DNA of 64,000 bases from positions 372,001 to 436,000 of the forward strand of contig NZ_JXJP01000008.1 of assembly GCF_000826645.1 (NCBI RefSeq), given 5' to 3'. Below, in pieces: positions 26,777 to 35,478 of this stretch. Each line of letters starts with the position of its first letter. Within the stretch, counting starts at the first letter, position 1. A program made the position numbers and the translations under genes. The notes under the pieces are model-generated. The model saw nothing but the letters and a program-made list of their open reading frames with translations, made no database searches and was not told the origin of the DNA. This stretch comes from Psychroserpens mesophilus (GTDB taxonomy: Bacteria > Bacteroidota > Bacteroidia > Flavobacteriales > Flavobacteriaceae).

Positions 26777-27595
26777 CTAATCTATTAAATCATTTCGTTT
26801 TAAACGTTTATATGCGCTAATACCATTAAAACCAGTAATAATTTTTGGAATAATCTCTTTTGAAGATATATAGTCATTTCTAATCAAAAAGAATACATAT
26901 TTAAACACCCAAAGATAACTCAAATAACCATAAAATCTAAAATGCAAGGCAGCTCTCGCAAAAATTGCTTCGTCACTTCCCATACGTCTTCCTGAACTTT
27001 CGTCAGGATGCATTACAATAGTTTGAGATACGTGAATCATAGTCATGCCTTTATCATAGGCATTTCGTAAAAATACATATTCTGTTTCACCTTTAAATAC
27101 TGAACCCACTCCAAAATACAGATTAAAATAGATGTTGTTCTCTCGAAAGACTTTCCTATTGAACGTAATTACCCAAGTATAAATCTTTTTGAGTGATTTT
27201 TTATTATGAATGCCCTCTGGGTGATAATCTGTGTAATGTTTACCTAATTCATCAACAGCTTCAAATGAAATCATATCAGCATGTGGGTTTTTCCTATAAG
27301 CTTCAACTATATTATGCTTTAAATCAGGTTGATATACGATATCATCATCAGACATTAAACAAATATCTTTTGATGCATTTTTTATGGCTAAATTCCGACT
27401 TGCTGGAGATCCTCTTTCAAATGAATTAATGATTTTAATATTTGCTTTATCAGATACTAACAGTTTATCTTCTGTGGTTTGATTCACAATGCATATGTCG
27501 AAGTCATCCATATTATTATTAATAAACATTGCATGCAAGAACGCTAAATCCTGCTTGAACATTGTAGATATTAAAATTTCAATACGTAATGACAT
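26777..27595 (-). CDS. Glycosyltransferase family 2
   Basis: A 272-residue GT-A enzyme: RIEILISTMFKQD at the start, ICIVNQT, RGSPASRNLAIKNA (near 60-73) and the metal site DDD in CLMSDDDIVY (near 80). The C-terminal third contains a hydrophobic stretch FYGYLSYLWVFKYVFFLI (near 225-242) that likely associates with the membrane. It precedes the ketoisomerase gene with an 11-base gap on the same strand. Confidence 0.87.
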   Translation of the reverse strand: MSLRIEILISTMFKQDLAFLHAMFINNNMDDFDICIVNQTTEDKLLVSDKANIKIINSFERGSPASRNLAIKNASKDICLMSDDDIVYQPDLKHNIVEAYRKNPHADMISFEAVDELGKHYTDYHPEGIHNKKSLKKIYTWVITFNRKVFRENNIYFNLYFGVGSVFKGETEYVFLRNAYDKGMTMIHVSQTIVMHPDESSGRRMGSDEAIFARAALHFRFYGYLSYLWVFKYVFFLIRNDYISSKEIIPKIITGFNGISAYKRLKRNDLID

Positions 27596-27652
27596 TACTA
27601 ATTAAAAGGCTATGTGATAGGAATTCTTATTTTTGCTAAAAGTAACATTTTT

Positions 27653-28798
27653 ATGCGAGTATTATTAATTGGTGAGTATAGTGGACATCACAACGCTGTT
27701 AAAGAAGGACTTGTGAAACTAGGACATGACGTGTTACTCGTAGGTAATGGTGATGGGTTTAAAAACTATCCTGTTGACATAAATATTAACCATTCCTTTC
27801 ACAATAAGGTTTTAAAGAAGTTTAAAGTAGCTTTTTACAAACTAACTTCAATAGATTTAGGCTCACTAGAAGTCTATTATAAAGCCTTGTTTCATTTAAA
27901 AAAGTTTAAGGGATTTGATATTGTTCAACTAATGAATGAATCAGCCTTAGGTATTGATCCAAATTTTCAAATTAAGTTTTTAAAAAGAATAATTAAGCAC
28001 AATAAAAAGCTAGTATTAATCTCAAGTGGTATCGATTATCAGTGTATGTCTTATATGATGGAAGGGAAATTTAGATATAGCATTATGAGTCCGTATCTAG
28101 AAGATCAGTCGTTATTTGAAACCTACCAGTTTCAATTGCAATATTTAAATGAGAAATTTACTAAACTTCACAATTTCATTTATGACCATTGTTATGGTGT
28201 TATAGCTTCAGATATGGATTATCACATACCATTATTGGGACATGAAAAATATTTGGGCTTAGCTCCAAACCCAATAAATACTGATAGAATTCAATATATT
28301 CCTTTGAAAATAAATGAAAAAATAAAAATTTTTCACGGTGTAAACAGATCTGCAATGCATAAAAAAGGGAATCATTTTTTCATTGAAGCTCTAAACATTA
28401 TTGAAGACAAATATGCAGATAAAGTAGACATTATAACGACCTATAGTATTCCCTACTCCGAATACATAAAACGTTATGAAGATTGTCACATTTTACTAGA
28501 CCAAGTATATGCTTACGACCAAGGATTTAACGCGCTTGAAGCTATGGCAAAAGGTAAAGTGGTTTTTACGGGAGCAGAACAAGAATGGTTAGAGTATTAT
28601 AATTTGAAAGCAGATACCGTTGCGATTAACGCGTTGCCTGACGCCAAAAAAATTGCTGAAAAATTAGAGTGGCTAATTCTCAATCCCGATTACATTTATA
28701 AGATTTCACAAAATGCTAGAGCTTTTGTAGAGCGAGAGCACCACTATATTAAAGCCACGAAAGATTATATAAAAAAATGGAATGTTGAACATAACTAA
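27653..28798 (+). CDS. Glycosyltransferase, GT-B fold (family 4-like)
   Basis: A 381-residue GT-B enzyme starting MRVLLIGEYSGHHNAVKEG. The C-terminal half has KIFHGVNRSAMHKKGNHFF and the EX-E-like site DQGFNALEAMAKGKVVF (near 295-312) that binds the donor phosphate in family 4 enzymes. An open frame begins at 27614, but the ATG at 27653 fits the family start. The gene stands alone on the + strand between two leftward genes, and its stop overlaps the end of the convergent oxygenase gene by 4 bases. Confidence 0.85.
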   Translation: MRVLLIGEYSGHHNAVKEGLVKLGHDVLLVGNGDGFKNYPVDININHSFHNKVLKKFKVAFYKLTSIDLGSLEVYYKALFHLKKFKGFDIVQLMNESALGIDPNFQIKFLKRIIKHNKKLVLISSGIDYQCMSYMMEGKFRYSIMSPYLEDQSLFETYQFQLQYLNEKFTKLHNFIYDHCYGVIASDMDYHIPLLGHEKYLGLAPNPINTDRIQYIPLKINEKIKIFHGVNRSAMHKKGNHFFIEALNIIEDKYADKVDIITTYSIPYSEYIKRYEDCHILLDQVYAYDQGFNALEAMAKGKVVFTGAEQEWLEYYNLKADTVAINALPDAKKIAEKLEWLILNPDYIYKISQNARAFVEREHHYIKATKDYIKKWNVEHN

Positions 28799-29625
28799 AC
28801 CCTAGGAAATCTCAATTCTAAAGATATGCGTGTGATATCTTCATTTTGATTTACAGCAGCTCCGTGAATTAGAAAAGGAGAAAAAATAAGAGCTTGACCA
28901 TAGTCAACCTTTGGTCTTATCATTTTTATAACGCCATCATTGGTTTCTAGAATACAGGGAACATAGTATACATTACCATTAATTTTAGCGCCTTTACTTT
29001 CAGTTCTTAAAATTTGATCTTCAGGAATTAAATGACTTCCAGGCAATACTGGTAATGACGACTTATTATTACAGCCTACTATGGGTATCCAGACGTTGAT
29101 AATGTCTTCCCAATAACTCAAATACCCATCACGATGAGGTGGATTAATATCTAAGCTGTTTGGCCTACTGATTCGAATTTGTATATGTGTTTTTTTAAGT
29201 TCTTCAACCCAAGACGTCAATTTATAACCCAGAATATTACCGAATTTCTCCACTATTAAGTCTATATCAAAATCAAAATCGGAATTTTCAAGGTTTCGGG
29301 TGACATCAATAACCTTATTGTGAAGACTATCAGAAGTAATAACCTCATGATATTTATCTAAAGTAAATGTGTCTTCATCAAATTGAATATTATTTAATTT
29401 AAAAGCATTAATAATATTTTTTTTTAGAGATGCTTTAAGATTTAAAAACTGATGGTACTCAAAGGCTTCTACGACACCATAACCTTCTTGTTTCCAAGGC
29501 ATTTTTGATATTACATTATCCTGCGCCTTAAATAACAACTCGTTTTTACCCCAAAAAAAATTTCCTTCAACGTTAAACCTGAATGGCTGGCTATCGATAA
29601 TTAATTCACATGATTTTTTGCTCAT
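28795..29625 (-). CDS. Phytanoyl-CoA dioxygenase (PhyH)-like 2OG/Fe(II) oxygenase
   Basis: A 276-residue enzyme of the PhyH superfamily. The iron ligands are H164 and D166 in PPHRDGY and H254 in LIHGAAVNQ, and R266 (DITRISLELRF) should bind 2-oxoglutarate. LPVLPGSHLIPE (191-202) is the classical PhyH segment. Residues 1-130 are an N-terminal extension without a recognisable domain. It is the second Fe(II)/2OG oxygenase of the locus and belongs to a different branch from the one at 23673. The substrate is probably a glycan or lipid intermediate; this is inference. Confidence 0.8.
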   Translation of the reverse strand: MSKKSCELIIDSQPFRFNVEGNFFWGKNELLFKAQDNVISKMPWKQEGYGVVEAFEYHQFLNLKASLKKNIINAFKLNNIQFDEDTFTLDKYHEVITSDSLHNKVIDVTRNLENSDFDFDIDLIVEKFGNILGYKLTSWVEELKKTHIQIRISRPNSLDINPPHRDGYLSYWEDIINVWIPIVGCNNKSSLPVLPGSHLIPEDQILRTESKGAKINGNVYYVPCILETNDGVIKMIRPKVDYGQALIFSPFLIHGAAVNQNEDITRISLELRFPRV

Positions 29626-29774
29626 ATTTATTCCTCAATATGTACGAATAGCCAAATTTAATAAAATAAAGAGTGTTTATTTTAATAGCTTAGCACAATA
29701 AAATAAAAATAAGAGAGATTTAAATCTTAAAACCACTAAACCATTATTATCTTGTGTTTTATATTTAATTTGAA

Positions 29775-30719
29775 ATGAGTATTCAAATACCAAATACATC
29801 CAAGTTTCCTAATCTATTTATTCCTGGTGCTGCAAAATCTGGCACGAGCACGCTACATGATTTATTAAATCAGCATCCTGAAATATGCATGTCATCATTA
29901 AAGGAGCCTTACTATTTGATAAATGATAATTTTGAAGATAATATTGAAAAATATATTGCCAAGTACAAAACCCTATTCAAGAATAAACCTGAGGCATTAT
30001 ACAAAGGGGATTCAAGCACATCTTACATGCTCTTTCCTAATTTTATTGAAAGAGTAAAGTTTAATGTTGTAAACGATGTGAAATTCATATTTATTTTAAG
30101 AAATCCGATAGATAGAATTTATTCTCACTATTGGTATTTGAAAGGTCTTGGAAGTGAGTCTTTAGATTTTAAAACAGCAATTAAAAAAGACAAAGATATC
30201 GAACCCGATATGTCCAAAAAATTACCTGAGGGAAAATTCAAAAATTACTTTCAATATGGTCTATACGGCAAATGGTTAGAAAAATTTTACACTAATTTTG
30301 ATACCAGTCAAATAAAAATTATTTTGTTTGAAGATTTAAAAGAAAATCCTTTAAAAATTACTAATGAATGCTTTTCGTTTTTAGGATTAGAACCTCTACA
30401 TCAATTAAATGAAATCAAATCAAACCCAACTGTAATATTGAAATACCCGAAACTACATCAATCCATCTTACGCTTTACTCAAGGGAGTATCACATCTATG
30501 AAACCACTTTATAGATTAGTTCCAAGGCATTTGAAAAATTATATTAAAAAACACAGTTCAAATGTCATAATTAAAGTCACTAAAACATCACAATCTTATC
30601 CACCTTTATCCCAATCAGAGAGAACATGGGTTAAAGATTTATATGAAAACGATTTTATCCTTTTAAAATCAATAACCAATAACAACTTTAAACCTTGGAA
30701 AGACTTTAACGAGCTATGA
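29775..30719 (+). CDS. Sulfotransferase (PAPS-dependent)
   Basis: A 314-residue sulfotransferase. The 5'-phosphosulfate loop is PGAAKSGTSTL (17-27), the 3'-phosphate-binding region is FILRNPIDRIYSHYW with R109 and S117, and KGDSSTSYM (78-86) is the usual heparan-sulfate-sulfotransferase-like segment. It would sulfate a sugar of the glycan being assembled here, giving a negatively charged surface polymer. It overlaps the flippase gene by ATGA, which supports a shared pathway. Confidence 0.87.
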   Translation: MSIQIPNTSKFPNLFIPGAAKSGTSTLHDLLNQHPEICMSSLKEPYYLINDNFEDNIEKYIAKYKTLFKNKPEALYKGDSSTSYMLFPNFIERVKFNVVNDVKFIFILRNPIDRIYSHYWYLKGLGSESLDFKTAIKKDKDIEPDMSKKLPEGKFKNYFQYGLYGKWLEKFYTNFDTSQIKIILFEDLKENPLKITNECFSFLGLEPLHQLNEIKSNPTVILKYPKLHQSILRFTQGSITSMKPLYRLVPRHLKNYIKKHSSNVIIKVTKTSQSYPPLSQSERTWVKDLYENDFILLKSITNNNFKPWKDFNEL

Positions 30720-31972
30720 GTTTATTAAAAACAACATTCTTTTCAAGTATTAGTACTGCCGTATCACTTGTGTGCAAACTGGTAACCAATAAAGTTATAG
30801 CTGTATACTTAGGCACTAACGGTATGTTTTTACTGGGTCAACTCAAAGATCTAATTAATATTGGGCAAATCTCTGGAAGTTTAGGAACTGGCAATGGCAT
30901 AATAAAATATGTTGCTTCCTACAAAGAAGATCCTAAAAAATTATCATCCTTTTTAGCCACAGGCCTTAAACTTCATATCTATTTCTCACTTTTAGTTTGC
31001 ATTTTAACCTTTATTTTTAAAGACGCGTTATCTAAGTATTTGTTTAATGACATCAAGTTTTCAAATGCTATCGCTATTTTAGCGTTATCTTTCATCACAC
31101 TGGCATTACACAGTTTTTTTATGGCTATTTTTAATGGCTTAAAAAAAATCAAAACCTACATTACCATAAATATAATTGCTACAGTTCTTGCTTCGGCATT
31201 GGTAATCGTTCTCGTTTTAAAATTTGAATTATTAGGTGCTTTTTATGCCTTAGTTTTAAGTCAATTTCTAGGATTTATAATCTCTATTCTTTTCATAAGA
31301 AAGCTTCAACTTTTATCGCTTAAAAACATGTCATTTAAAGTTGATAAAACACATTTTAAAAACTTAACAAAATTTTCCTATATGGCAATTGCTGCGCCAA
31401 TTTGTATGATTGGTGCAACCCTATTTATTCGTTTTTTTTTAAATGATGAATTAGGTTCAATTTACGCAGGATCATGGGAAGGCATGTGGCGAATTTCGGC
31501 CATCTACATCATGTTTTTAACCACAACATTTAAGTTCTATTTATTACCAACCTTTTCAGAAATTTCAGGTAATAAATTAAAGAAAGAAGTCTTTAAGGTT
31601 TGGACCTTAAGCATTCCAACCATAATTATTATTACGCTAACGGTTTACTTTTTAAAAGATTTTATAATCCCATTATTATTCAGTAAAGAATTTATGCTCA
31701 TAAACACCATTCTTTTATTTCATCTCTTAGGTGATGCCATTAAAATAAATTCATGGGTTTTGGGTAATATATTAATTGCGAAAGCGAATACTAAAGTGTT
31801 TATTGTTTTCCAAATTGGCTGGGCTATTATCTTTTGTACTTTGTCTGTACTCTTTGTTAGAATTCAAGGATTTGTAGGTGTATCTATGGCGTATTTTCTG
31901 ACCTATGTTTTACATTTTATTGCCATGAATATTTACTTCAGAAAACTACTCTGGACAAAAAATAATTTATAG
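30716..31972 (+). CDS. Wzx-type polysaccharide flippase (1)
   Basis: A 418-residue polytopic membrane protein with about 12 helices, of the MOP/WzxE-like branch. Conserved features are the N-terminal NKVIAVYLGTNGMFLLGQ (residues 25-42), GTGNGIIKY and GSWEGMWRIS in mid-protein. It should flip undecaprenyl-linked oligosaccharides to the periplasmic face. It starts within the sulfotransferase stop. Two bases separate its stop from that of a second, related flippase on the other strand. Confidence 0.87.
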   Translation: MSLLKTTFFSSISTAVSLVCKLVTNKVIAVYLGTNGMFLLGQLKDLINIGQISGSLGTGNGIIKYVASYKEDPKKLSSFLATGLKLHIYFSLLVCILTFIFKDALSKYLFNDIKFSNAIAILALSFITLALHSFFMAIFNGLKKIKTYITINIIATVLASALVIVLVLKFELLGAFYALVLSQFLGFIISILFIRKLQLLSLKNMSFKVDKTHFKNLTKFSYMAIAAPICMIGATLFIRFFLNDELGSIYAGSWEGMWRISAIYIMFLTTTFKFYLLPTFSEISGNKLKKEVFKVWTLSIPTIIIITLTVYFLKDFIIPLLFSKEFMLINTILLFHLLGDAIKINSWVLGNILIAKANTKVFIVFQIGWAIIFCTLSVLFVRIQGFVGVSMAYFLTYVLHFIAMNIYFRKLLWTKNNL

Positions 31973-31974
31973 TA

Positions 31975-33276
31975 TTAAGAATGTTCGTCAGTGATAACTC
32001 CAAAAAGGGAATTACTAAACACCAACAGCACAATAAGAAAATGCATTAAATAACTAAAAAAGTGTCCCATAACAGCTCCTTCAATTCCAAAGATTTCAAT
32101 TAAATATACACTTGTTAAGTAAAGCATTATCACTAAAAAGATTTCAATAATAATAAACTGCGCAAACATCTTTTTAGCCAGAAACTGATAAGCTATTACA
32201 ATGGCTAATACTTTGATGAAATCACCTAATAATTGCCATAAAAATAACTGTTCAACAGGTTGAAATTCTTCTGAAAAAATCAGACTTACTACAAAAGGTC
32301 TCAATAAATAGATCAGTAATAATCCAAAACCAAATATTGGCATGACTGATTTGTAAAAACTAAACACTTCTTTTCTAAATTCTTTTTTACTATCAATCTC
32401 ACTAAGTCTTGGAATGATATACAATGTTAAAATAGACATAATGAACATGAGGTAATAATCTGAAATACGATTCATTGCTTCCCAATATCCTGCTTGCTTA
32501 ATCCCAAGTTCTTCAATAATAAAATTACGAATCAGTATTGAAGTTAACGGTAACGCAATAGCAGTTACTAAAGCCATTATCGCATAAGGCGCGAATGTTC
32601 TTAACACATTTAAACTCACATGAGATATTTTGATGTGAGTCATCAAATTTCTTCTGTTAATAATACCAACCAACGTAATTAAAAACAGTAAGGAAGGTGC
32701 AATAACAGCAGCGACTAAAGCACCATCGATATTATCGATATAAATAAGATACAAAGTGACAGCAAGCCCAAGAATCTGACCAATAATGTTAATGATCAAT
32801 AACATTTTAAAATTTGAAAAACCATTCATTATGCCGAAACAGAACATATTTAAAGCATAAAAAGGCAGTGCTAGAGCCAAAACCCGAATAACATACGCGT
32901 AGTTATAGTTTTCAGAAAATAAAAAATCATTGATCAATTCAGCATTGTAATAACACAGAAAAGACATTAAAATGGTTGAAAAGAACCCTAGATAGTAAGT
33001 TGTAGATATTGTTTTACTAAGTTCTAAAGCATCGTCCTTACATTTCGCTACAGTTTTAACAAAACCATTATAAAAACCAAGAATGGCAAATGATTGTATG
33101 GCACTTAAAAAATTTCTTAAATTACCTATAAGCGCCATACCTTCTACGCCAATAAAAATCGCGATGGCCTTAGACGTTAGGATTCCTGCTAGTATTTTGG
33201 TTGCAATTGTAGCCGAATTAAGATGTGCTACCTTAAACAGCACATTGGTGTTAATGTACTTGATAAGTTTTTTCAA
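31975..33276 (-). CDS. Wzx-type polysaccharide flippase (2), TTG start
   Basis: A 433-residue polytopic protein related to the convergent flippase at 30716: SKAIAIFIGVEGMALIGNLRNF near residue 35 and GYWEAMNRIS in mid-protein match the equivalent segments there. The reading frame begins with TTG at 33276, immediately after and in the same frame as the TAA of the upstream aminotransferase gene. The next Met is 46 residues in and would remove conserved sequence, so TTG is accepted. Expression is probably coupled to the aminotransferase. Confidence 0.85.
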   Translation of the reverse strand: MKKLIKYINTNVLFKVAHLNSATIATKILAGILTSKAIAIFIGVEGMALIGNLRNFLSAIQSFAILGFYNGFVKTVAKCKDDALELSKTISTTYYLGFFSTILMSFLCYYNAELINDFLFSENYNYAYVIRVLALALPFYALNMFCFGIMNGFSNFKMLLIINIIGQILGLAVTLYLIYIDNIDGALVAAVIAPSLLFLITLVGIINRRNLMTHIKISHVSLNVLRTFAPYAIMALVTAIALPLTSILIRNFIIEELGIKQAGYWEAMNRISDYYLMFIMSILTLYIIPRLSEIDSKKEFRKEVFSFYKSVMPIFGFGLLLIYLLRPFVVSLIFSEEFQPVEQLFLWQLLGDFIKVLAIVIAYQFLAKKMFAQFIIIEIFLVIMLYLTSVYLIEIFGIEGAVMGHFFSYLMHFLIVLLVFSNSLFGVITDEHS

Positions 33277-34380
33277 TTAATACTGATTTAAGGCATTAAT
33301 AATAGTTTGAACATCTTCATTTGTCATTACTGGACTTATAGGAATACTCACCACAGTCTCATGAATAGAATCAGTTACAGGCAAATGTAATGATTTATAT
33401 ATGGATAGAGCCTTCTGCTTATGTGGAGCAATTGGATAGTGAATCAAATAACCAATGTGTTGACTATCTAAATATGTTGTAAACGCAAATCTGTCTTGTA
33501 CACGTACTACAAATACATGAAACACATGATTTTCAGAATTATCATATTCAGGAAGCTCAATTTTATTATTTAAAATTTCATTTAAGTATGTTTTGGCAAT
33601 TGCACGTCTAATCTTATTATCTTCATCAAGATGTCTAAGCTTAATATTCAAAAAAACAGCTTGCAATTCGTCTAATCGACTATTTATTCCCAACGTATCA
33701 TTGACATACTTTTTAGAACTACCATAATTTCGTAGTAATCTAATTTTTTCAGCTAATTCTGTATTGTTGGTTGTTACTGCTCCTGCATCTCCCAGTGCAC
33801 CTAAATTTTTTGATGGATAAAAACTGAATCCTGCTGCATCACCTAAATTTCCTGCTTTTCTCCCTTCGGAAGTTGCTACTGCGCCATGCGCTTGAGCAGC
33901 ATCTTCAACAACTAGAAGATGATGAGTTTTAGCAATAGAATTGATACGTTTCATATCTGCTAACTGCCCGTAAAGATGAACCACTAAAATGCCTTTCACT
34001 TGCGGCGTTATCTGTTTTTCAATTTCTGAAGGCGAAATATTAAATGTAGCTGCATCTGGTTCAACAAACACAGGCCTCAAACCAGCATTAATAACAGACA
34101 AGATACTTGCTATATAGGTGTTTGCAGGCACTAAAATCTCGTCATTCAGCTGCAATTTACCCAATTCTATATAGGATTTAAAAATGAGAGTAAGTGCATC
34201 TAAACCATTAGCAACACCTATACAATGTGTTGTCCCACAATACGAAGCAAAATTAGTTTCAAAAGAAGAAACTTCGCTTCCAAGAATATAATGTCCAGAA
34301 TTTAAAAAGGACTTAAATTTAGAATTAAATTCATCTTCAAATCTAGCATTTACTTTATGTACATCTAAAAAAGGAATCAT
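33277..34380 (-). CDS. DegT/DnrJ/EryC1/StrS sugar aminotransferase (FdtB-like)
   Basis: A 367-residue PLP-dependent aminotransferase. The PLP lysine is K191 in [28 protein letters not shown] (157-167) carries the Asp that holds the pyridine ring, and the N-terminus [11 protein letters not shown] is typical. With the FdtA-type ketoisomerase it would give a dTDP-3-amino-3,6-dideoxyhexose. The ATG at 34380 overlaps the stop of the upstream acyltransferase gene (ATGA); a TTG two codons earlier is less likely. Confidence 0.87.
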   Translation of the reverse strand: MIPFLDVHKVNARFEDEFNSKFKSFLNSGHYILGSEVSSFETNFASYCGTTHCIGVANGLDALTLIFKSYIELGKLQLNDEILVPANTYIASILSVINAGLRPVFVEPDAATFNISPSEIEKQITPQVKGILVVHLYGQLADMKRINSIAKTHHLLVVEDAAQAHGAVATSEGRKAGNLGDAAGFSFYPSKNLGALGDAGAVTTNNTELAEKIRLLRNYGSSKKYVNDTLGINSRLDELQAVFLNIKLRHLDEDNKIRRAIAKTYLNEILNNKIELPEYDNSENHVFHVFVVRVQDRFAFTTYLDSQHIGYLIHYPIAPHKQKALSIYKSLHLPVTDSIHETVVSIPISPVMTNEDVQTIINALNQY

Positions 34381-35357
34381 ATCCAAACGTCATTTAAACG
34401 GTTATAGTTTTCAGTATTAACATTATAAAAATCATGACTTATCACTCTGGCGCCAAAGCTCTCTTTCCACTTTAACAAACCACGATTGATATGTTGTCCT
34501 TGGTTTTCATTAGAGATACCAAAGCTTAGATAACGTTTGTTTTTAAAAAAAGTATGAACCAATGCATCAAAAATAGCGTCTAATCCTGCAAATTCCTTTT
34601 TAGAATTTATCGTTGAAATGTATTGGGCATGTGCCACCTGCTCTGTTTCAAAAACAGTAACACCTGCAATAATATCATTTTGATAATAGGCATTAAATTG
34701 TCTAATATTGTTTGGGAATTTTGTTTTCAATTCAGTTATTTCAGCTACTGAATGCACTGGTAGTGCTTCATGCTGCTCCTGAAGATTAGGAATTAAAATT
34801 TCATTAAAAAAAGAATCCAATTGCATAGATTCTCTGACTTCAATGTGATTTAATCTGGCCTTTTTTAGATTGCGTATTCGGTTAGAAGATTTAATTTTCA
34901 GTGGGTTTAACATATCGATAACGGCAGAAACATCTCTTCTAATTATTTCCGCCTTTGTTTTAAACATTAAATAATCAATTTCATCACCAGGTAGTTTATG
35001 GTATATTTTTGGTAATAGTTTTAACTCTAAATTTGAGAACCCTTTTCCATTTAAAAACTTTAAAAGTGTTTCGAAGGCACTTAAAACATGTTCAAATTTG
35101 CAGTCTTTGCTCAATACTAAACCTCCATAACTTAAACCTTGATGAGAACAGATTTTATTACCATTCTTGTTTGCTGGCATTACAGCAAAAAGTTTGTTTG
35201 TGTTAAAAATCATTAAAGAATAATCTTCAAATCGATCTTGATGATATTCCATAAAATCTCTTTGAAATAAGAATGTAGCATTTTTAGAAGTTGCTACAAA
35301 TTCGTCCCATTGCTGTTTAAGTTCGGGTTGGTATATTTTAATTATAAAATTCTGCAA
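34377..35357 (-). CDS. FemAB/GNAT-type acyltransferase
   Basis: A 326-residue protein with two GNAT-like halves as in FemAB/BioF2-like acyltransferases. Marks are the [18 protein letters not shown] segment near 24-41, [17 protein letters not shown] near 155-172 and the AGVTVFE... [21 protein letters not shown] core near 228-268. It overlaps the aminotransferase start by ATGA, and is thus the best candidate to N-acylate the amino sugar formed by that enzyme, in place of the FdtC-type hexapeptide acetyltransferase normally found. That substrate is inference. Confidence 0.78.
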   Translation of the reverse strand: MQNFIIKIYQPELKQQWDEFVATSKNATFLFQRDFMEYHQDRFEDYSLMIFNTNKLFAVMPANKNGNKICSHQGLSYGGLVLSKDCKFEHVLSAFETLLKFLNGKGFSNLELKLLPKIYHKLPGDEIDYLMFKTKAEIIRRDVSAVIDMLNPLKIKSSNRIRNLKKARLNHIEVRESMQLDSFFNEILIPNLQEQHEALPVHSVAEITELKTKFPNNIRQFNAYYQNDIIAGVTVFETEQVAHAQYISTINSKKEFAGLDAIFDALVHTFFKNKRYLSFGISNENQGQHINRGLLKWKESFGARVISHDFYNVNTENYNRLNDVWI

Positions 35358-35478
35358 AGCTAAAGTTCTATCTTAGAGATAACAGTATCATTTAAAACGT
35401 ACAAATTACAATATTTTCGGATGTTAAAGTTTGTTTTAGATTCAATTATTTATATTTGAATCACTCAAAAATAAGCTT

